Source: Deltaproteobacteria bacterium RIFCSPLOWO2_12_FULL_60_19
GTDB lineage: Bacteria; Desulfobacterota; Binatia; UBA9968
NCBI GenBank assembly: GCA_001798595.1
Contig: MGSS01000053.1
Span: 1 to 32,799 of the forward strand
Direction: 5' to 3'
Length of the DNA stretch: 32,799 nucleotides
Each line of letters begins with the position of its first letter. Position 1 is the stretch's first letter. Of this stretch, positions 15,395-23,698 are shown one piece after another. A program made the translations under genes and the position numbers. The notes beneath the pieces are model-generated. The model made no database searches and was not told the DNA's origin. It saw nothing but the letters and a program-made list of their open reading frames with translations.

Positions 15395-16549
15395 TTACCC
15401 TCTTCCCCACACTTGCCGCGCCGTCTCCACAACTACTTCGAGTTTCCTCTTCTGATCGTCCTCGCCGATCAGGTTGCCGACGACGTCGGAGGCGAACCCG
15501 CACTGGGGACTGATAGCCAGCTGCTCGAGCGGGAGATACCGGCTCGCCTCGTCGATGCGCCGCTTGAGATCGTCGACCGTTTCCAGTCGCGGCACTTTGG
15601 TGCTGACCAGCCCGAGCACGACCACTTTTCCTTTAGGCACGAAGCGCAGCGCCTCGAAGCTTCCCGCTCGCGGGCTGTCGTATTCGAGCAGAAACCGATC
15701 GTGCTTCAGCCCGGTGAGCAGCCGCTCCGCGATCGGATCGTAGCTCCCTTCCCGGTGCCACATGCTGCGCTGGTTGCCGCGGCAGATATGGATGCCGAAC
15801 GTCACGCCGTCGAAGCCGTGGATCACGTCGTTGTCCGCCTTGAGCGAACGGGCGAAATTCTCCATCGGATCTTCGCCCCGCTCCCGCATCGCCTGGAGCG
15901 ACGGCGGATCGACATAGGCGGTATAACCCGGCGCGTCGATCTGGACGTAGCGGCAGCCGGCGCTCACCAGAGCCTGAATCATCTCGCGCTCGACGCGCAC
16001 GACGTCGGCGACAAAGTCATCCACCGTCGGATAAATGCGCTTGGAGCCTTGGCGGTCGAAACGCTGGGTGATCCGGTCCGGGCCGATCAGCGTCACTTTG
16101 GCCGGCCGCGTCGCCGCCTTGCTCACGAAGAGATATTCTTGCAGCGGTACGTTGCGCCCCAGTCGAATTTTTTCCACGACCGGCCGGCGCTGCGCGACTG
16201 CGGTTCCCTTCGCCTCTCCCCCTTCCGGAATCTGCCAGCGTTGCAGCGGCCCGCTGCCCTCGACGCGCGTCTCATAGAACTTGATGTCCGAGCGGCCGGC
16301 GTCGAAACCGGAAACCGAAACTCCGAAACTGTCCTGAAAGTTTAGGCGCCGGAACTCCCCGTCGGTCACCACCTCCAGGCCGGCTTTTTCCTGCAGCGCC
16401 ACGGCTTCTCGAACCGCGCGATCTTCGACCCCGCGCAACTCCCGGTCGCCGATCTTTCCTTCGTCTGAGCGCTCGCGCGCCTGCTTCAGAAAAGCCGGCC
16501 GCAGCAAACTGCCCACCACGTCGGTTCGGATTTTTGTTAACTCACTCAT
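15395..16549 (-). CDS. MetE C-terminal-domain-like methyltransferase (cobalamin-independent methionine synthase family)
   Basis: 384 aa from MSELTKIRTDVVGSLLRP; an upstream GTG/ATG would add 8 residues. Family features are '[17 protein letters not shown]', 'GLEVVTDGEFRRLNFQDSF', 'QIDAPGYTAYVDPP' and the zinc-ligand positions H and C in 'GIHICRGNQ', E in 'LLEYDS' and C in 'SPQCGF'. These single-domain MetE-like proteins lack the N-terminal domain of full MetE. They are often annotated as 5-methyltetrahydropteroyltriglutamate-homocysteine methyltransferase, but many act in other methyl or C-S chemistry, so the exact substrate is left open. It is common in uncultured soil bacteria. Confidence 0.85.
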   Translation of the reverse strand: MSELTKIRTDVVGSLLRPAFLKQARERSDEGKIGDRELRGVEDRAVREAVALQEKAGLEVVTDGEFRRLNFQDSFGVSVSGFDAGRSDIKFYETRVEGSGPLQRWQIPEGGEAKGTAVAQRRPVVEKIRLGRNVPLQEYLFVSKAATRPAKVTLIGPDRITQRFDRQGSKRIYPTVDDFVADVVRVEREMIQALVSAGCRYVQIDAPGYTAYVDPPSLQAMRERGEDPMENFARSLKADNDVIHGFDGVTFGIHICRGNQRSMWHREGSYDPIAERLLTGLKHDRFLLEYDSPRAGSFEALRFVPKGKVVVLGLVSTKVPRLETVDDLKRRIDEASRYLPLEQLAISPQCGFASDVVGNLIGEDDQKRKLEVVVETARQVWGRG

Positions 16550-16716
16550 CGTCTCAACTGTTAGGCGAGCCACCCAGGAATGTCAACCTCCGCCCAATTT
16601 TAGATTTTCGATTGCCGATTTCCGATTAATCTAAAATCCAAAATCTAAAATCGAAAATAAATTGATGGGTCGTTTCCTGAGGAGCATAATTTCCCCGCAG
16701 CCGCGGACAAGACGAT
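16550..16716. repeat. AT-rich inverted/direct repeats in intergenic gap
   Basis: Between 16597 and 16661 the motif ATTTTAGATTTT recurs in both orientations (TTTTAGATTTTCGATT, then AATCTAAAATCC, AAATCTAAAATCGAAAAT). Copies can fold together as a hairpin. This is markedly AT-rich against the genome. It could act as a transcript-ending structure for the M23 peptidase/MetE-like boundary. No gene. Confidence 0.45.
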
Positions 16717-17463
16717 TTACTGCTGTAGGTAGTAGAGCGGGTCCTGCGCGACGTTGTCTTTCCGGATCTCAAAATGGAGGTGCGGGCTGGAAGCGCGTCC
16801 CGTGTCCCCAACCTCGGCGACGATATCTCCCTTGGCGATCCGGTCCCCTTCCGCAACCCGGTTCCGCCGATTGTGCGCGTAAACCGAGAGCAGCCCGGCG
16901 CCGTGCCGGATAATCACGATATTGCCGTAGCCGCGCAGCCGGTCGCTGTAAATCACCTCGCCGCTCTCCGCCGCCAGCACCGGGCTTCCTTCCGCCGCCA
17001 TAATATCGACGCCGTCGTGAAAACCATCCCGGCGCTGGCCGAATCTCGAGCTTACCTCGCCCCTGACCGGCCAGATGAAACCGTCCGCTCCGGCAGCTGG
17101 AAAATCTCCGGCTCGCGGCCGCTCCAAAGAAACGCTGGCCGGAGTAATGATCTCCACCGGCAGTTGACGCGCCGCGCCGGGGATAAAAATTCTTTGGCCG
17201 GTCTCGATCTTGTGCGGGTTTTCGATGCCGTTGATCCGCGCCAGCTCTTGATAGGTGAAGTCGTAGGCCTTGCCGATCCGAAAAAGATTTTCGCCGCGGT
17301 TGACGACATGGTAAATACCGTCGCCTCGAGGAAACTGGAAAGTGCGGGAAAGAAACGCGCAGGCCTGAAACAGGAAAGGGAGGCTGAGAGAGAAAACGAG
17401 CAGAGTCGCTTTGCGCGTCAGTCCACCCAACCGTATTTCCCCCAGAGTTTGACGAACCGGCAT
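16717..17463 (-). CDS. LysM/M23-peptidase lipoprotein (NlpD-like)
   Basis: 248 aa from [14 protein letters not shown]. An N-terminal hydrophobic segment '[15 protein letters not shown]' ends in a Cys and looks like a lipoprotein signal, though the lipobox (FQAC) is imperfect. A LysM domain follows (~'[20 protein letters not shown]...[11 protein letters not shown]', residues 48-95), then an M23 domain with all zinc/catalytic positions (HDGVD, SVYAH, HLHFE). It probably binds and cuts, or regulates cutting of, peptidoglycan as NlpD/EnvC do. Its start overlaps the end of pcm by 46 nt, the classic pcm-nlpD pairing. The frame upstream of 17463 is an antisense-frame shadow of pcm. Confidence 0.88.
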   Translation of the reverse strand: MPVRQTLGEIRLGGLTRKATLLVFSLSLPFLFQACAFLSRTFQFPRGDGIYHVVNRGENLFRIGKAYDFTYQELARINGIENPHKIETGQRIFIPGAARQLPVEIITPASVSLERPRAGDFPAAGADGFIWPVRGEVSSRFGQRRDGFHDGVDIMAAEGSPVLAAESGEVIYSDRLRGYGNIVIIRHGAGLLSVYAHNRRNRVAEGDRIAKGDIVAEVGDTGRASSPHLHFEIRKDNVAQDPLYYLQQ

Positions 17464-18083
17464 TCCGTCAATTCCTCTTCCAGCAGCCCCGACTCGCTTC
17501 GCGTGATCCGCTTGAGCACCTGCCCCTCCTCGTCCCCGAGCGGAATGATCAACCGGCCGCCGACGGCCAGTTGATCGATCAGCGGCTGCGGCACGCCCGG
17601 TGAGCCGGCCGTGACGAGGATCGCGGCGTACGGCGCGTGCTCGAACCATCCCAGCGTCCCGTCGCCGACGTGGATCGCGACGTTATAGTAACTCAGTTCG
17701 TCGAGCAGCGCCCGGGCACGGACCGCCAGCGAGCGGATCTTCTCGACGGAGAAAACGTTCGCCGCCAGCTCGGCCAGGACCGCCGTCTGATAGCCCGATC
17801 CGGTGCCGATCTCCAGCACTTTTTCGCTCCCCTTGAGCTCGGCCGCCTGGCTCATGAGCGCCACGATGTAGGGTTGAGAAATGGTCTGTTTGTCGCCGAT
17901 CGGCAGCGGGCCGTCGTCATAGGCCCGGTCGGCCAGCGCGGATTCGACGAAAAGATGGCGGGGGACCTTGCGCAGCGCCTCTATCACCCGCGGGTCGGTG
18001 ATGCCGCGGGCGACAACGTGGTCCTGCACCATCCGCTCTCTGGCCCAGCCGTAGTCGTCCGGAATTCTACCAGGAGATTTCAC
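17418..18083 (-). CDS. pcm: Protein-L-isoaspartate O-methyltransferase
   Basis: 221 aa. Repairs isoaspartyl residues with SAM. Key segments are '[33 protein letters not shown]', '[25 protein letters not shown]', SAM motif I '[18 protein letters not shown]', 'VGDGTLGW' and '[11 protein letters not shown]'. It begins 16 nt after the tRNA-Pro gene. The order tRNA-Pro - pcm - nlpD-like is familiar from Deltaproteobacteria, where surE often sits between tRNA and pcm; surE is absent here. Confidence 0.95.
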   Translation of the reverse strand: MKSPGRIPDDYGWARERMVQDHVVARGITDPRVIEALRKVPRHLFVESALADRAYDDGPLPIGDKQTISQPYIVALMSQAAELKGSEKVLEIGTGSGYQTAVLAELAANVFSVEKIRSLAVRARALLDELSYYNVAIHVGDGTLGWFEHAPYAAILVTAGSPGVPQPLIDQLAVGGRLIIPLGDEEGQVLKRITRSESGLLEEELTECRFVKLWGKYGWVD

Positions 18084-18099
18084 GATGAGTGGAAAAAAA

Positions 18100-18176
18100 T
18101 GGTCGGGGCGACCGGATTTGAACCGGTGACCTCACGCACCCCAAGCGTGCGCGCTACCAGACTGCGCCACGCCCCG
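18100..18176 (-). tRNA. tRNA-Pro (anticodon GGG), CCA encoded
   Basis: 77 nt folding as a full cloverleaf. The acceptor CGGGGCG pairs with CGCCCCG. The D-arm is GCGC..GCGC. The anticodon stem CACGC/GCGTG encloses loop TTGGGGT, so the anticodon is GGG. The T-arm is ACCGG-TTCAAAT-CCGGT, with discriminator A and CCA in the DNA. A run of seven T follows at once on the transcript strand. In related genomes this tRNA directly follows merR; here about 7.6 kb separates them. Confidence 0.95.
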
Positions 18177-18335
18177 ATCGAATTTGACTATCGTCTTTGT
18201 AACACCCCTGGAAATCTAAATCAATTAATGACGGTCCGTCCTGCATACACCGCCAACACCTTGCCTCGCCATCATAGCCGTGTTATTCGACGATAGCCGA
18301 GAGCGCCTGCGAATCCGGAGCGCAAATTTCGACCC

Positions 18336-19973
18336 ATGAGCAGCCTCCAAAAATTAACGGACCGCTACCGGGCGCTGAGCGCCGACCTGAAAAACGCCGA
18401 TCTCCGAGGCACATTCGCCCTCGCCGCCGCCTTACGCCGATTTCTCTCCGACCCGCTGAGTCCGGAGCGAGCGGAAGCAGAGATTAAAGCGTTGCTTGAC
18501 GACCGGGAGGAGCGATTCCTCGAACTCGTCCGCAAGCGAATATACGCGCGCCGGGGCAGTCCTTATCTCAAGCTGCTAACGCTCGCGGGCTGCGAGTATG
18601 CGGATCTGGAAGAGAACGTGCGCCGCCACGGGCTGGAAGCGACGCTGGAGCAACTGGCGAGGCAAGGGGTCTACCTCACCGCGGATGAAGCCAAAGGCAA
18701 AAAAGAGGTGACGCGCGGGTCGCAATCGTTTTGGGTTTCTCCCGGAGATCTGGAAAACAGCCCTTCAACACCCGGCTTTGTGACCGAGAGCAGCGGGACC
18801 AGCAATCCCCCCGGGCGCTTCGGCGGGTCGCTGAACCAGCTTGCCGTCGGCGCGTTGATTCGATCTATTTTTTCCTCCGCCCATGACCTGTTTTCGTATT
18901 CACACGCGGTCTATGACGCCATCCTTCCCGCCGGGGGAGGCGTCAGAAATATTTTGAGCGCCGCTAAGGTGGGCATACGAACGGATCGGTGGTTCGCCCG
19001 AAGGGTCCCGCACAATACCGCGCTGGCGGGCTGGTACAACTATCTCGTGACGTATCTGATCGTAGGTTGCGGCAAGCTGTTCGGCCCCGGTTTTCCACGA
19101 CCCGAATTTGCCGACGCCGACGATGTTCATCGCATTGTCGGTTGGGTATTAGAACAAAAGCGGGAAGGCAAGCTCTGCTGCATTACCACCGCCGCCAGCA
19201 ACGCAACCCGGATCGCCCGGGTCGCGTGGGAGATGGGGGCCTCTCTGGAAGGAACAAAGTTTGTCGCCAGCGGGGAGCCTCTGACCGAAGCTAAACGAGA
19301 GCTGATCGAGCGGGTCCGGGCCACCGTTACTACCAGCTACGGCTTCGAAGACCTTTGGGTGAGGGTCGGATACGGCTGCGCCAATCCTGCATACGCGGAC
19401 GAGCTTCACGTCACTCAGCACATGCTGGCGCTCATTGCGCATCCCACACCCCTTGCCTACGACGGCCCGGCTATTCACCCGCTTCTTTTTACTTCGCTAC
19501 ACCCGCTAAGTCCGCGGTTTTTTTTAAATGTAGAAAATGGCGACTACGCAACGCTCGTGAAGCGAGACTGCGGATGTCTCTTCGAAAAAGTCGGCCTTAC
19601 GTTGCACATTCACGGCGTCCGAAGCTATGAGAAGTTCACCAGCGAGGGGATGAACTATTTCTACGGCGATTTGTTCGAGTTGTTTGAGAAGACCTTTCCT
19701 TCTGAGTTCGGCGGCGGCCCGGGCGACTACCAACTCGTGGAGGAAGAGGACGACAACGGCCAGACACGGCTGACCCTGTTGGTCCACCCACGCCTGGGTG
19801 ATCTCGATGAAGAGAGATTGCTGCTGCGCCTGAAGGAAACTCTGGCCCGGGGCGATAGAAGCAGACGCTTCATGGCCAACGTCTGGGAGAGCGCGGGAAC
19901 CTTCAGAGTCCGGCGGCAGGCACCTTATGCCAGCCGAAGGGGTAAAATCCTGCCGCTGCACGTTCTGCGGTGA
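18336..19973 (+). CDS. ANL-superfamily (PaaK/LuxE-like) adenylate-forming enzyme, copy 1
   Basis: 545 aa. Resembles phenylacetate-CoA ligase/LuxE-type acyl-adenylating enzymes: P-loop-like ESSGT (151-155), GEP (313-315), core motif SYGFE (334-338), NGDYATL (401-407) before a CGC (412-414), and a C-terminal A10-like GKI (536-538) supplying the lysine. The N-terminal ~120 residues are helical and not typical of PaaK. It should activate a carboxylate as acyl-AMP; acceptor and substrate are unknown. It is the only plus-strand gene in its neighbourhood. It has the same length as the copy at 24115 and by eye is about three-quarters identical to it without gaps. It faces away from tRNA-Pro. Confidence 0.8.
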   Translation: MSSLQKLTDRYRALSADLKNADLRGTFALAAALRRFLSDPLSPERAEAEIKALLDDREERFLELVRKRIYARRGSPYLKLLTLAGCEYADLEENVRRHGLEATLEQLARQGVYLTADEAKGKKEVTRGSQSFWVSPGDLENSPSTPGFVTESSGTSNPPGRFGGSLNQLAVGALIRSIFSSAHDLFSYSHAVYDAILPAGGGVRNILSAAKVGIRTDRWFARRVPHNTALAGWYNYLVTYLIVGCGKLFGPGFPRPEFADADDVHRIVGWVLEQKREGKLCCITTAASNATRIARVAWEMGASLEGTKFVASGEPLTEAKRELIERVRATVTTSYGFEDLWVRVGYGCANPAYADELHVTQHMLALIAHPTPLAYDGPAIHPLLFTSLHPLSPRFFLNVENGDYATLVKRDCGCLFEKVGLTLHIHGVRSYEKFTSEGMNYFYGDLFELFEKTFPSEFGGGPGDYQLVEEEDDNGQTRLTLLVHPRLGDLDEERLLLRLKETLARGDRSRRFMANVWESAGTFRVRRQAPYASRRGKILPLHVLR

Positions 19974-20028
19974 TCGATGGGCGGCTTGCGTCGAGACCGG
20001 CAAGCACGGGAGAGAAATACTGCTGCTC

Positions 20029-20733
20029 CTAACCAAGCCACAGGGTAAATTTGGATCGCGGCCACGGATTATCCATCCACGATGTATCGGGAAGAGGGAG
20101 CTTCATTGCGTCCCGCACCGTAAGCCAACCGGAGGGAATATCGAAACCGGCGGTTGTCCCGCGCTTGGTGATCCAGCGGAAGGCGCGTTGCTTTTCGCTG
20201 GCGACGGCGACGGCTAACGTAATTTTGCAATCTTGCGCCACATAGTCCAGGACGCGGTCGTGTTTGCCGTCCTGCCAAAGCTGCGGCGCTATCGAGCCAT
20301 CCATATCAGCCGGCTTGCTCAACCCGATCGCTTTCGCCGCGGCATTGAGTCCGACGCCGAATCCTTTGCCGCAGAAAACATGAAACATCATGTCAACGTG
20401 GCCGAGCGCGAGTCGCTTACAGTCATCTTGTCGGCCGGATTCCTCCGCCAGCACATCGAAGTCGAATCCCAGGCCGTTTAACGTCACGATGGTGTAACCC
20501 TCGTCGGTTCTGGCAAGCAGAAAATCGACGAACTTAGATAGGTCGTCCCGGTTCATCCTGGCCGAAGGACTATCGTCGGCGCTCTTCGAGTAAAACAACC
20601 GGGCCTCGCCTTGATCCGCCGCCAGCGTCGCCGCGCAAGTTATTCCCAGCGGACGGTGAGCCAAAAGGTCCTCGACATCCTTCGGGAGAATCTTAGCCGT
20701 TTCAATATCGAACGCGATGTATTTATGGTTCAT
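20029..20733 (-). CDS. DEDDy-type 3'-5' exonuclease-like protein
   Basis: 234 aa RNase H-fold exonuclease candidate. D9 and E11 lie in 'IAFDIETAK' (Exo I), D91/D93 in 'TLNGLGFDFDVL' (Exo II), and Y164-x3-D168 in 'DYVAQDCKIT' (Exo III of the DEDDy class). It resembles the predicted PolB-like 3'-5' exonucleases found as single-domain proteins. The C-terminal 'FTLWLG' ends in TAG within TTGGTTAGGAG. It begins just after GTTAGCCG (20744-20750), a sequence like an attC end, so it may have arrived as a cassette. It could act in DNA repair or phage defence; the cellular role is not evident. Confidence 0.72.
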   Translation of the reverse strand: MNHKYIAFDIETAKILPKDVEDLLAHRPLGITCAATLAADQGEARLFYSKSADDSPSARMNRDDLSKFVDFLLARTDEGYTIVTLNGLGFDFDVLAEESGRQDDCKRLALGHVDMMFHVFCGKGFGVGLNAAAKAIGLSKPADMDGSIAPQLWQDGKHDRVLDYVAQDCKITLAVAVASEKQRAFRWITKRGTTAGFDIPSGWLTVRDAMKLPLPDTSWMDNPWPRSKFTLWLG

Positions 20734-20743
20734 AACCGAATCC

Positions 20744-20830
20744 GGCTAACGTAAAGGCCGCGTACACTCACTCGCGCATTCTTGGTAAAATGCTCTTACA
20801 TGGACGCGAGCCGAAAGTGTCCGCATAACG
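20744..20830 (-). other. attC-like imperfect hairpin, decayed or partial
   Basis: On the minus strand GCGGACACT...CTCGCG (about 20825-20805) pairs with CGCGAG...AGTGTACGCGG (about 20775-20757) with bulges, and the far end is GTTAGCC (20744-20750). The near end lacks a clear YAAC core. Geometry and position between two accessory genes suggest a degenerate integron attC, but this is much weaker than the sites at 9493 and 10035. Confidence 0.35.
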
Positions 20831-20876
20831 ACATGGGTAAAAGGCGCGTCTCTCTGCGTCCTTCTCAACGCAGGAG

Positions 20877-21275
20877 TCAGCCGATGCCGACAGTTCGGAC
20901 ATGGCCATAGTTGAGAATTTTGTCGTCAGCGGTTACGAGTGGACAGTCATGAATACGAGCGGTGGCGACAATCATCTGGTCCGCCGGGTCCTTATGGAAA
21001 GGCTGCGGCAAGCGAGTCGACTCGACCACAATAGCGGGAGTGAGGTCGAGCAACTGCAAGCCCGGATAGGCAAGGGCGAGCCCAAACCACTCGGTCACAT
21101 CCTGTGGAAGCTTAAGCCGCCCATATGCAACCAACTTGGCAACTTCCCAGCACGAGATGATACTCACGCCGATGCCCTCGGCGGTACGGGCGTCGAGCAT
21201 CGCGCGCTGCTCTTCCGAAAGGCGGGCATCTCCGTGAACCCACCAGACCCACGCATGGGTATCGAGCAAAATCAC
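20877..21275 (-). CDS. vapC: PIN-domain toxin VapC
   Basis: 132 aa PIN-domain RNase. Acidic catalytic residues: D5 ('LLDTHAWVWW'), E44 ('SCWEVAKLV'), D96/D99 ('KDPADQMIVATA') and D117 ('LVTADDKI'). The expected action is cleavage of tRNA or rRNA when freed from VapB. Its start overlaps the stop of the preceding VapB-like gene by 4 nt (ATGA), which is the standard antitoxin-first vapBC layout. A short hairpin CTGCGT/ACGCAG follows the stop. Confidence 0.9.
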   Translation of the reverse strand: MILLDTHAWVWWVHGDARLSEEQRAMLDARTAEGIGVSIISCWEVAKLVAYGRLKLPQDVTEWFGLALAYPGLQLLDLTPAIVVESTRLPQPFHKDPADQMIVATARIHDCPLVTADDKILNYGHVRTVGIG

Positions 21276-21493
21276 CGCAGCGCGTCCCAGTCCTCTTCCG
21301 CAACCGGGTCAGTAGGACGGTCGTACGTGATAGGAACGCCTCGCAGAGGAAACCGGCTACCCCGCTGACGAGCCGGCTTTGGGACGACGATCACCTCGAC
21401 CGGCTCCCCCGCAGGGAATGGCAGTTTCGTGACGCGAACCTCACCGTGTTCGTCCACTGTGGTTTCAATTCGAACTGCGTCCATGTGCTCCAT
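21272..21493 (-). CDS. vapB: VapB-type antitoxin
   Basis: 73 aa from MEHMDAVRIETTV, with GGGAGAG upstream. The frame opens 9 codons earlier, but that part is not family-like. The N-terminal 'RIETTVDEHGEVRVTKLPFPAGEPVEVIVVPK' is a compact beta-rich DNA-binding region as in AbrB/Phd-like antitoxins of PIN toxins. The acidic C-terminus 'DRPTDPVAEEDWDAL' would wrap the toxin. It overlaps vapC by 4 nt. Its ATG lies only 33 nt after the truncated hicA ORF. Confidence 0.82.
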   Translation of the reverse strand: MEHMDAVRIETTVDEHGEVRVTKLPFPAGEPVEVIVVPKPARQRGSRFPLRGVPITYDRPTDPVAEEDWDALR

Positions 21494-21526
21494 GATACTC
21501 TCCCTTCGTACCCGGAACAAAGCGGG

Positions 21527-21549
21527 CTACGACACCAGCTTGCGGAGCG
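21527..21549 (-). repeat. Direct repeat of merR 3' end, copy B (23 bp identical)
   Basis: GGCTACGACACCAGCTTGCGGAG on the plus strand occurs here (from about 21526) and again at the end of the intact merR gene (from about 25781), in the same orientation. Similarity stops right after the merR stop codon and begins abruptly upstream. This copy supplies the stop codon for the truncated hicA. Confidence 0.85.
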
Positions 21550-21589
21550 CCCGTCGCCGAAGATGCTGGAGCAGACTGCTCCGTTTCAC
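21527..21589 (-). pseudogene. hicA: Truncated hicA fused to the 3' end of merR
   Basis: Starts with GTG overlapping the hicB stop by 4 nt, the normal hicBA coupling. The first 12 codons, VKRSSLLQHLRR, match the HicA N-terminus (KR..L...L...G). Then, instead of the HicA dsRNA-binding domain, it reads ALRKLVS and stops. Those last codons and two following bases are a 23-bp exact copy of the merR 3' end at 25782-25804. Only 20 residues long, so it cannot be a working HicA toxin. Confidence 0.65.
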
Positions 21590-21801
21590 TTGACGGTCAC
21601 GGTCTCTCGGACGGCGTCAGGCGGTATGCCGCGGAGCGCATCCTCTCGACGGTCCTCCAGGATCAACTCGATCGCCTCGGCAAGGCTGTTGCGCGCCTCT
21701 TCCTTGGTTCTCCCCTGGCCGTTGGCGCCGGGAATCTCGGGGCAGTAGGCGATGTGCCACTCCCCGTCGCGTTCGATAATGGCGGTGAACTCGTTTTTCA
21801 T
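21586..21801 (-). CDS. hicB: HicB-family antitoxin
   Basis: 71 aa from MKNEFTAIIERDGEWHIAYCPE, with GGAGG 6 nt upstream. The HicB degenerate RNase-H fold is recognisable: 'FTAIIERDGEWHIAYCPEIPGANGQGRTKEEARNSLAEAIELILEDR'. It ends 'RETVTVK'. It should bind and neutralise a HicA mRNA interferase, but the downstream hicA is cut to 20 codons, leaving an orphan antitoxin. The frame starts 9 codons earlier; those residues are not typical. Confidence 0.88.
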   Translation of the reverse strand: MKNEFTAIIERDGEWHIAYCPEIPGANGQGRTKEEARNSLAEAIELILEDRREDALRGIPPDAVRETVTVK

Positions 21802-21868
21802 AGAACGCCTCCGAACCTTAAAAAGCATAACCCATTCGCCGTCCCCTGTCTAACACTGCGAGAGACGC

Positions 21869-22048
21869 CTAGCGGCGGTACTGTCCATCCCTCGTCTCGA
21901 TAAGCGGACGGGCAACGCCCAAGCGAGCAGCTTCACCGCTAACCCAAGGACAAGAAAAGAGGTGTTCTTGTCGGTCGTCAGCGGAGAAGAGAACATCCAC
22001 GACGTGATGCGGGAAATCTGAAACGATCTCTCGGGCGATCCTTGCCAT
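21869..22048 (-). pseudogene. Remnant of a REP-associated (IS200-like, Y1) transposase
   Basis: 59-codon frame opening MARIAREIVSDFPHHV, a close match to the N-terminus of RAYT/Y1 transposases ('MARI.R.V..G.PHHV.QRGN..Q..FF'). The 'ADDRQEHLF' that follows echoes the next motif, but the catalytic HUH/Tyr part is absent. Upstream, the minus strand carries GGGGACAGTATAC, a sequence often seen just ahead of such genes. It is bounded by GTCTAAC (21848-21854, plus strand) and GTTAGAC (22128-22134), which look like the two core sites of one attC, as if the element had entered an attC. Confidence 0.5.
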
Positions 22049-22148
22049 GGCGGCAGTTTCTGCATCTGCCTCAGGCTACTTGTCAATCGCCGTATACTGT
22101 CCCCGGAATTCCCAGGGGCAGGCAGGAGTTAGACGGCCTGCTCAACAC

Positions 22149-23321
22149 CTAAAGAACTCGTCCCACCACAACGCGGTACTCAGGCGCATCGAACTGGGCG
22201 AAGAGCCGCACCAGTACATGTATCTCTTTGCCCTCCATCCGAAGGGTTACTGCATGTAGGCCGGTAGAAGGGACCAAAGGCGAAGTACGGTCGCAACCAA
22301 CCCAGCGCCCAATGTCGCTCGTTTCGCCAAGAAGTGCTGGCAGCACATAGCGCTCCGCGATGTGCTCTAGGCCGAAGGTCAGCACCGTGAATCCATACGC
22401 GATTTTCGCCACCGCGCGGGCGAACTGCACCGGTTGATAGACGAGGCGCACGCCAAGGTACTCACCTCCGTACTTCTGCCGTAACTCGGCCAAGGGGAGG
22501 CCGGCGACTTGAGTTTGTGCAGTTCCTACAACATCTATGCCCGATGAGCTGGATCGCCCAGCGAGGTACCCAGGTTGAGCGAAGATCGGAAGAGCGAGAA
22601 TGGCAGGATACTCTTGAACAGGCACCTGGATTTCAATCTCCTTGCCGCCTCGCCTGACTTGGATCCGCAGGTGCGATGGGCGCTCGTTCGGCCGTTGGCT
22701 ACGCATCTGTAGAACGATGCGTGCCGTACCAAATATATTTCGAAGCACTTCCTGCTCGAATCCGGAGGTGATGTCCCGACACCGAGCACAGCTGGCGGCG
22801 ATGAGTGTGAACTCGCCATTCAAACCCTCGGGGATGACGTGCTCACGGGAAAGCGGCTCGCCGATTAAGCCACAGTAAATGCACTTGCCAACTTTGCGAC
22901 TCGATCGCGCCTCCTTGAAATGCGTGGTTAGATCCTCGGACAGAATGTCAGCCGAGAACTGCACCCACGCGTGCCCATCATCTGGGCTCTCGACGCGCGC
23001 TGCACCACGCGAGCCAAGCTCGACCACAACTCGATCGCCCTTCCGGGCATCGACAGGTGCGAGCCTAAGCGGGCCGAGAATGAGTGGCGCTAGTTCGGGC
23101 CCGAAGGACTCGCTCTCCCCACCTGTAGTGAGCGGTAGCAGGACGCCTCGTTCCTCCTCGCCGTCCCGAGAAACGACTCGGATTAACACCGCCCAAGTGG
23201 CTGGATGCGCCGGGTCGAGGGCCTGTCCCCAAATACGCAGCCTGACAGTACCCTGTATCCGTTGGCCAGCGATGGGCTCAAAAACGAACTGACGGGCGAG
23301 TCGGAGAACAGGAGCTTCCAT
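22149..23321 (-). CDS. HNH-endonuclease-like (HNH_5 type) protein with N-terminal extension
   Basis: 390 aa. The centre carries a zinc-finger HNH motif: C147-x2-C150 ('KCIYCG'), 'LSREHVIPEGLNG' (E160-H161) and C178-x2-C181 ('SCARC'), the HNH_5 layout. Ahead of it are about 140 residues of beta-rich sequence without recognised domain, and about 200 residues follow. It is a candidate DNA nuclease, perhaps restriction/defence-related; many such proteins are of unknown role. The start ATG has a poor ribosome site, so a start further upstream is possible. Its 3' end runs into GTCTAAC, a perfect attC core (22128-22134). Confidence 0.7.
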   Translation of the reverse strand: MEAPVLRLARQFVFEPIAGQRIQGTVRLRIWGQALDPAHPATWAVLIRVVSRDGEEERGVLLPLTTGGESESFGPELAPLILGPLRLAPVDARKGDRVVVELGSRGAARVESPDDGHAWVQFSADILSEDLTTHFKEARSSRKVGKCIYCGLIGEPLSREHVIPEGLNGEFTLIAASCARCRDITSGFEQEVLRNIFGTARIVLQMRSQRPNERPSHLRIQVRRGGKEIEIQVPVQEYPAILALPIFAQPGYLAGRSSSSGIDVVGTAQTQVAGLPLAELRQKYGGEYLGVRLVYQPVQFARAVAKIAYGFTVLTFGLEHIAERYVLPALLGETSDIGRWVGCDRTSPLVPSTGLHAVTLRMEGKEIHVLVRLFAQFDAPEYRVVVGRVL

Positions 23322-23653
23322 ACACCGTACTGTCTGGCTACCGCTTCGGCAACATCTGTCCGTCTACTAAGTGAGCCGGTCAACCTATCCCAATCGACGA
23401 TTTCATAATTAGGGGCAATTCTAAATCTGTTCCGCCCCGTAATAACAAAAACGCTGACGCGACAAACGCTGAAGTGCTGTCAGCCTTTGCAGGTTACAGT
23501 CACCCGGAACCAATCCCGCTCGAAAAATAGACCAAGTTACCGACAGCCTATAGCCAAACCTGGAAGGCGGTCAAGTGTTTTTGTTTGAGAAAAGATCAGA
23601 TGGTTTGGTACGGCCAGGACTTGCCGATAGAGAAGAATGATTCGGAGCCGGAC
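23322..23653. other. Intergenic stretch without visible gene
   Basis: Locally less GC-rich than the flanks. No open frame with family resemblance, no tRNA and no clear promoter were found. It ends at the merR-like tail of the AbrB-type gene. Confidence 0.4.
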
Positions 23654-23698
23654 TTACGAGAGCTGCTTGCAGAGGGACTGTAGATCTTTTTTGATTTT
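23652..23698 (-). repeat. Diverged direct repeat of merR 3' end, copy C
   Basis: Over about 46 nt this matches the end of merR (25783-25828) at roughly 78% by eye: AAAAAAGATCTACAGTCCCTC here against AAAAAAGAGCTTCAGTCCCTC there, both running to the stop codon. The encoded peptides are KIKKDLQSLCKQLS and KLKKELQSLRKLVS. Similarity ends at the stop codon. It lies in the same orientation as the other two copies. Confidence 0.7.

Noticed and set aside
18290-18315. CGAGAGCGCCTGCGA upstream of ANL copy 1, resembling the diverged merR tail (CGAGAGCTGCTTGCA)
   Set aside because: Only about 15 bases match with a gap, and similarity does not extend to either side. It could be a third boundary, but is too short to claim.
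20854-20873. Hairpin CTGCGT/ACGCAG after vapC as a terminator
   Set aside because: The stem is only 6 bp and the T-run comes about 14 nt later, so it is a poor intrinsic terminator.
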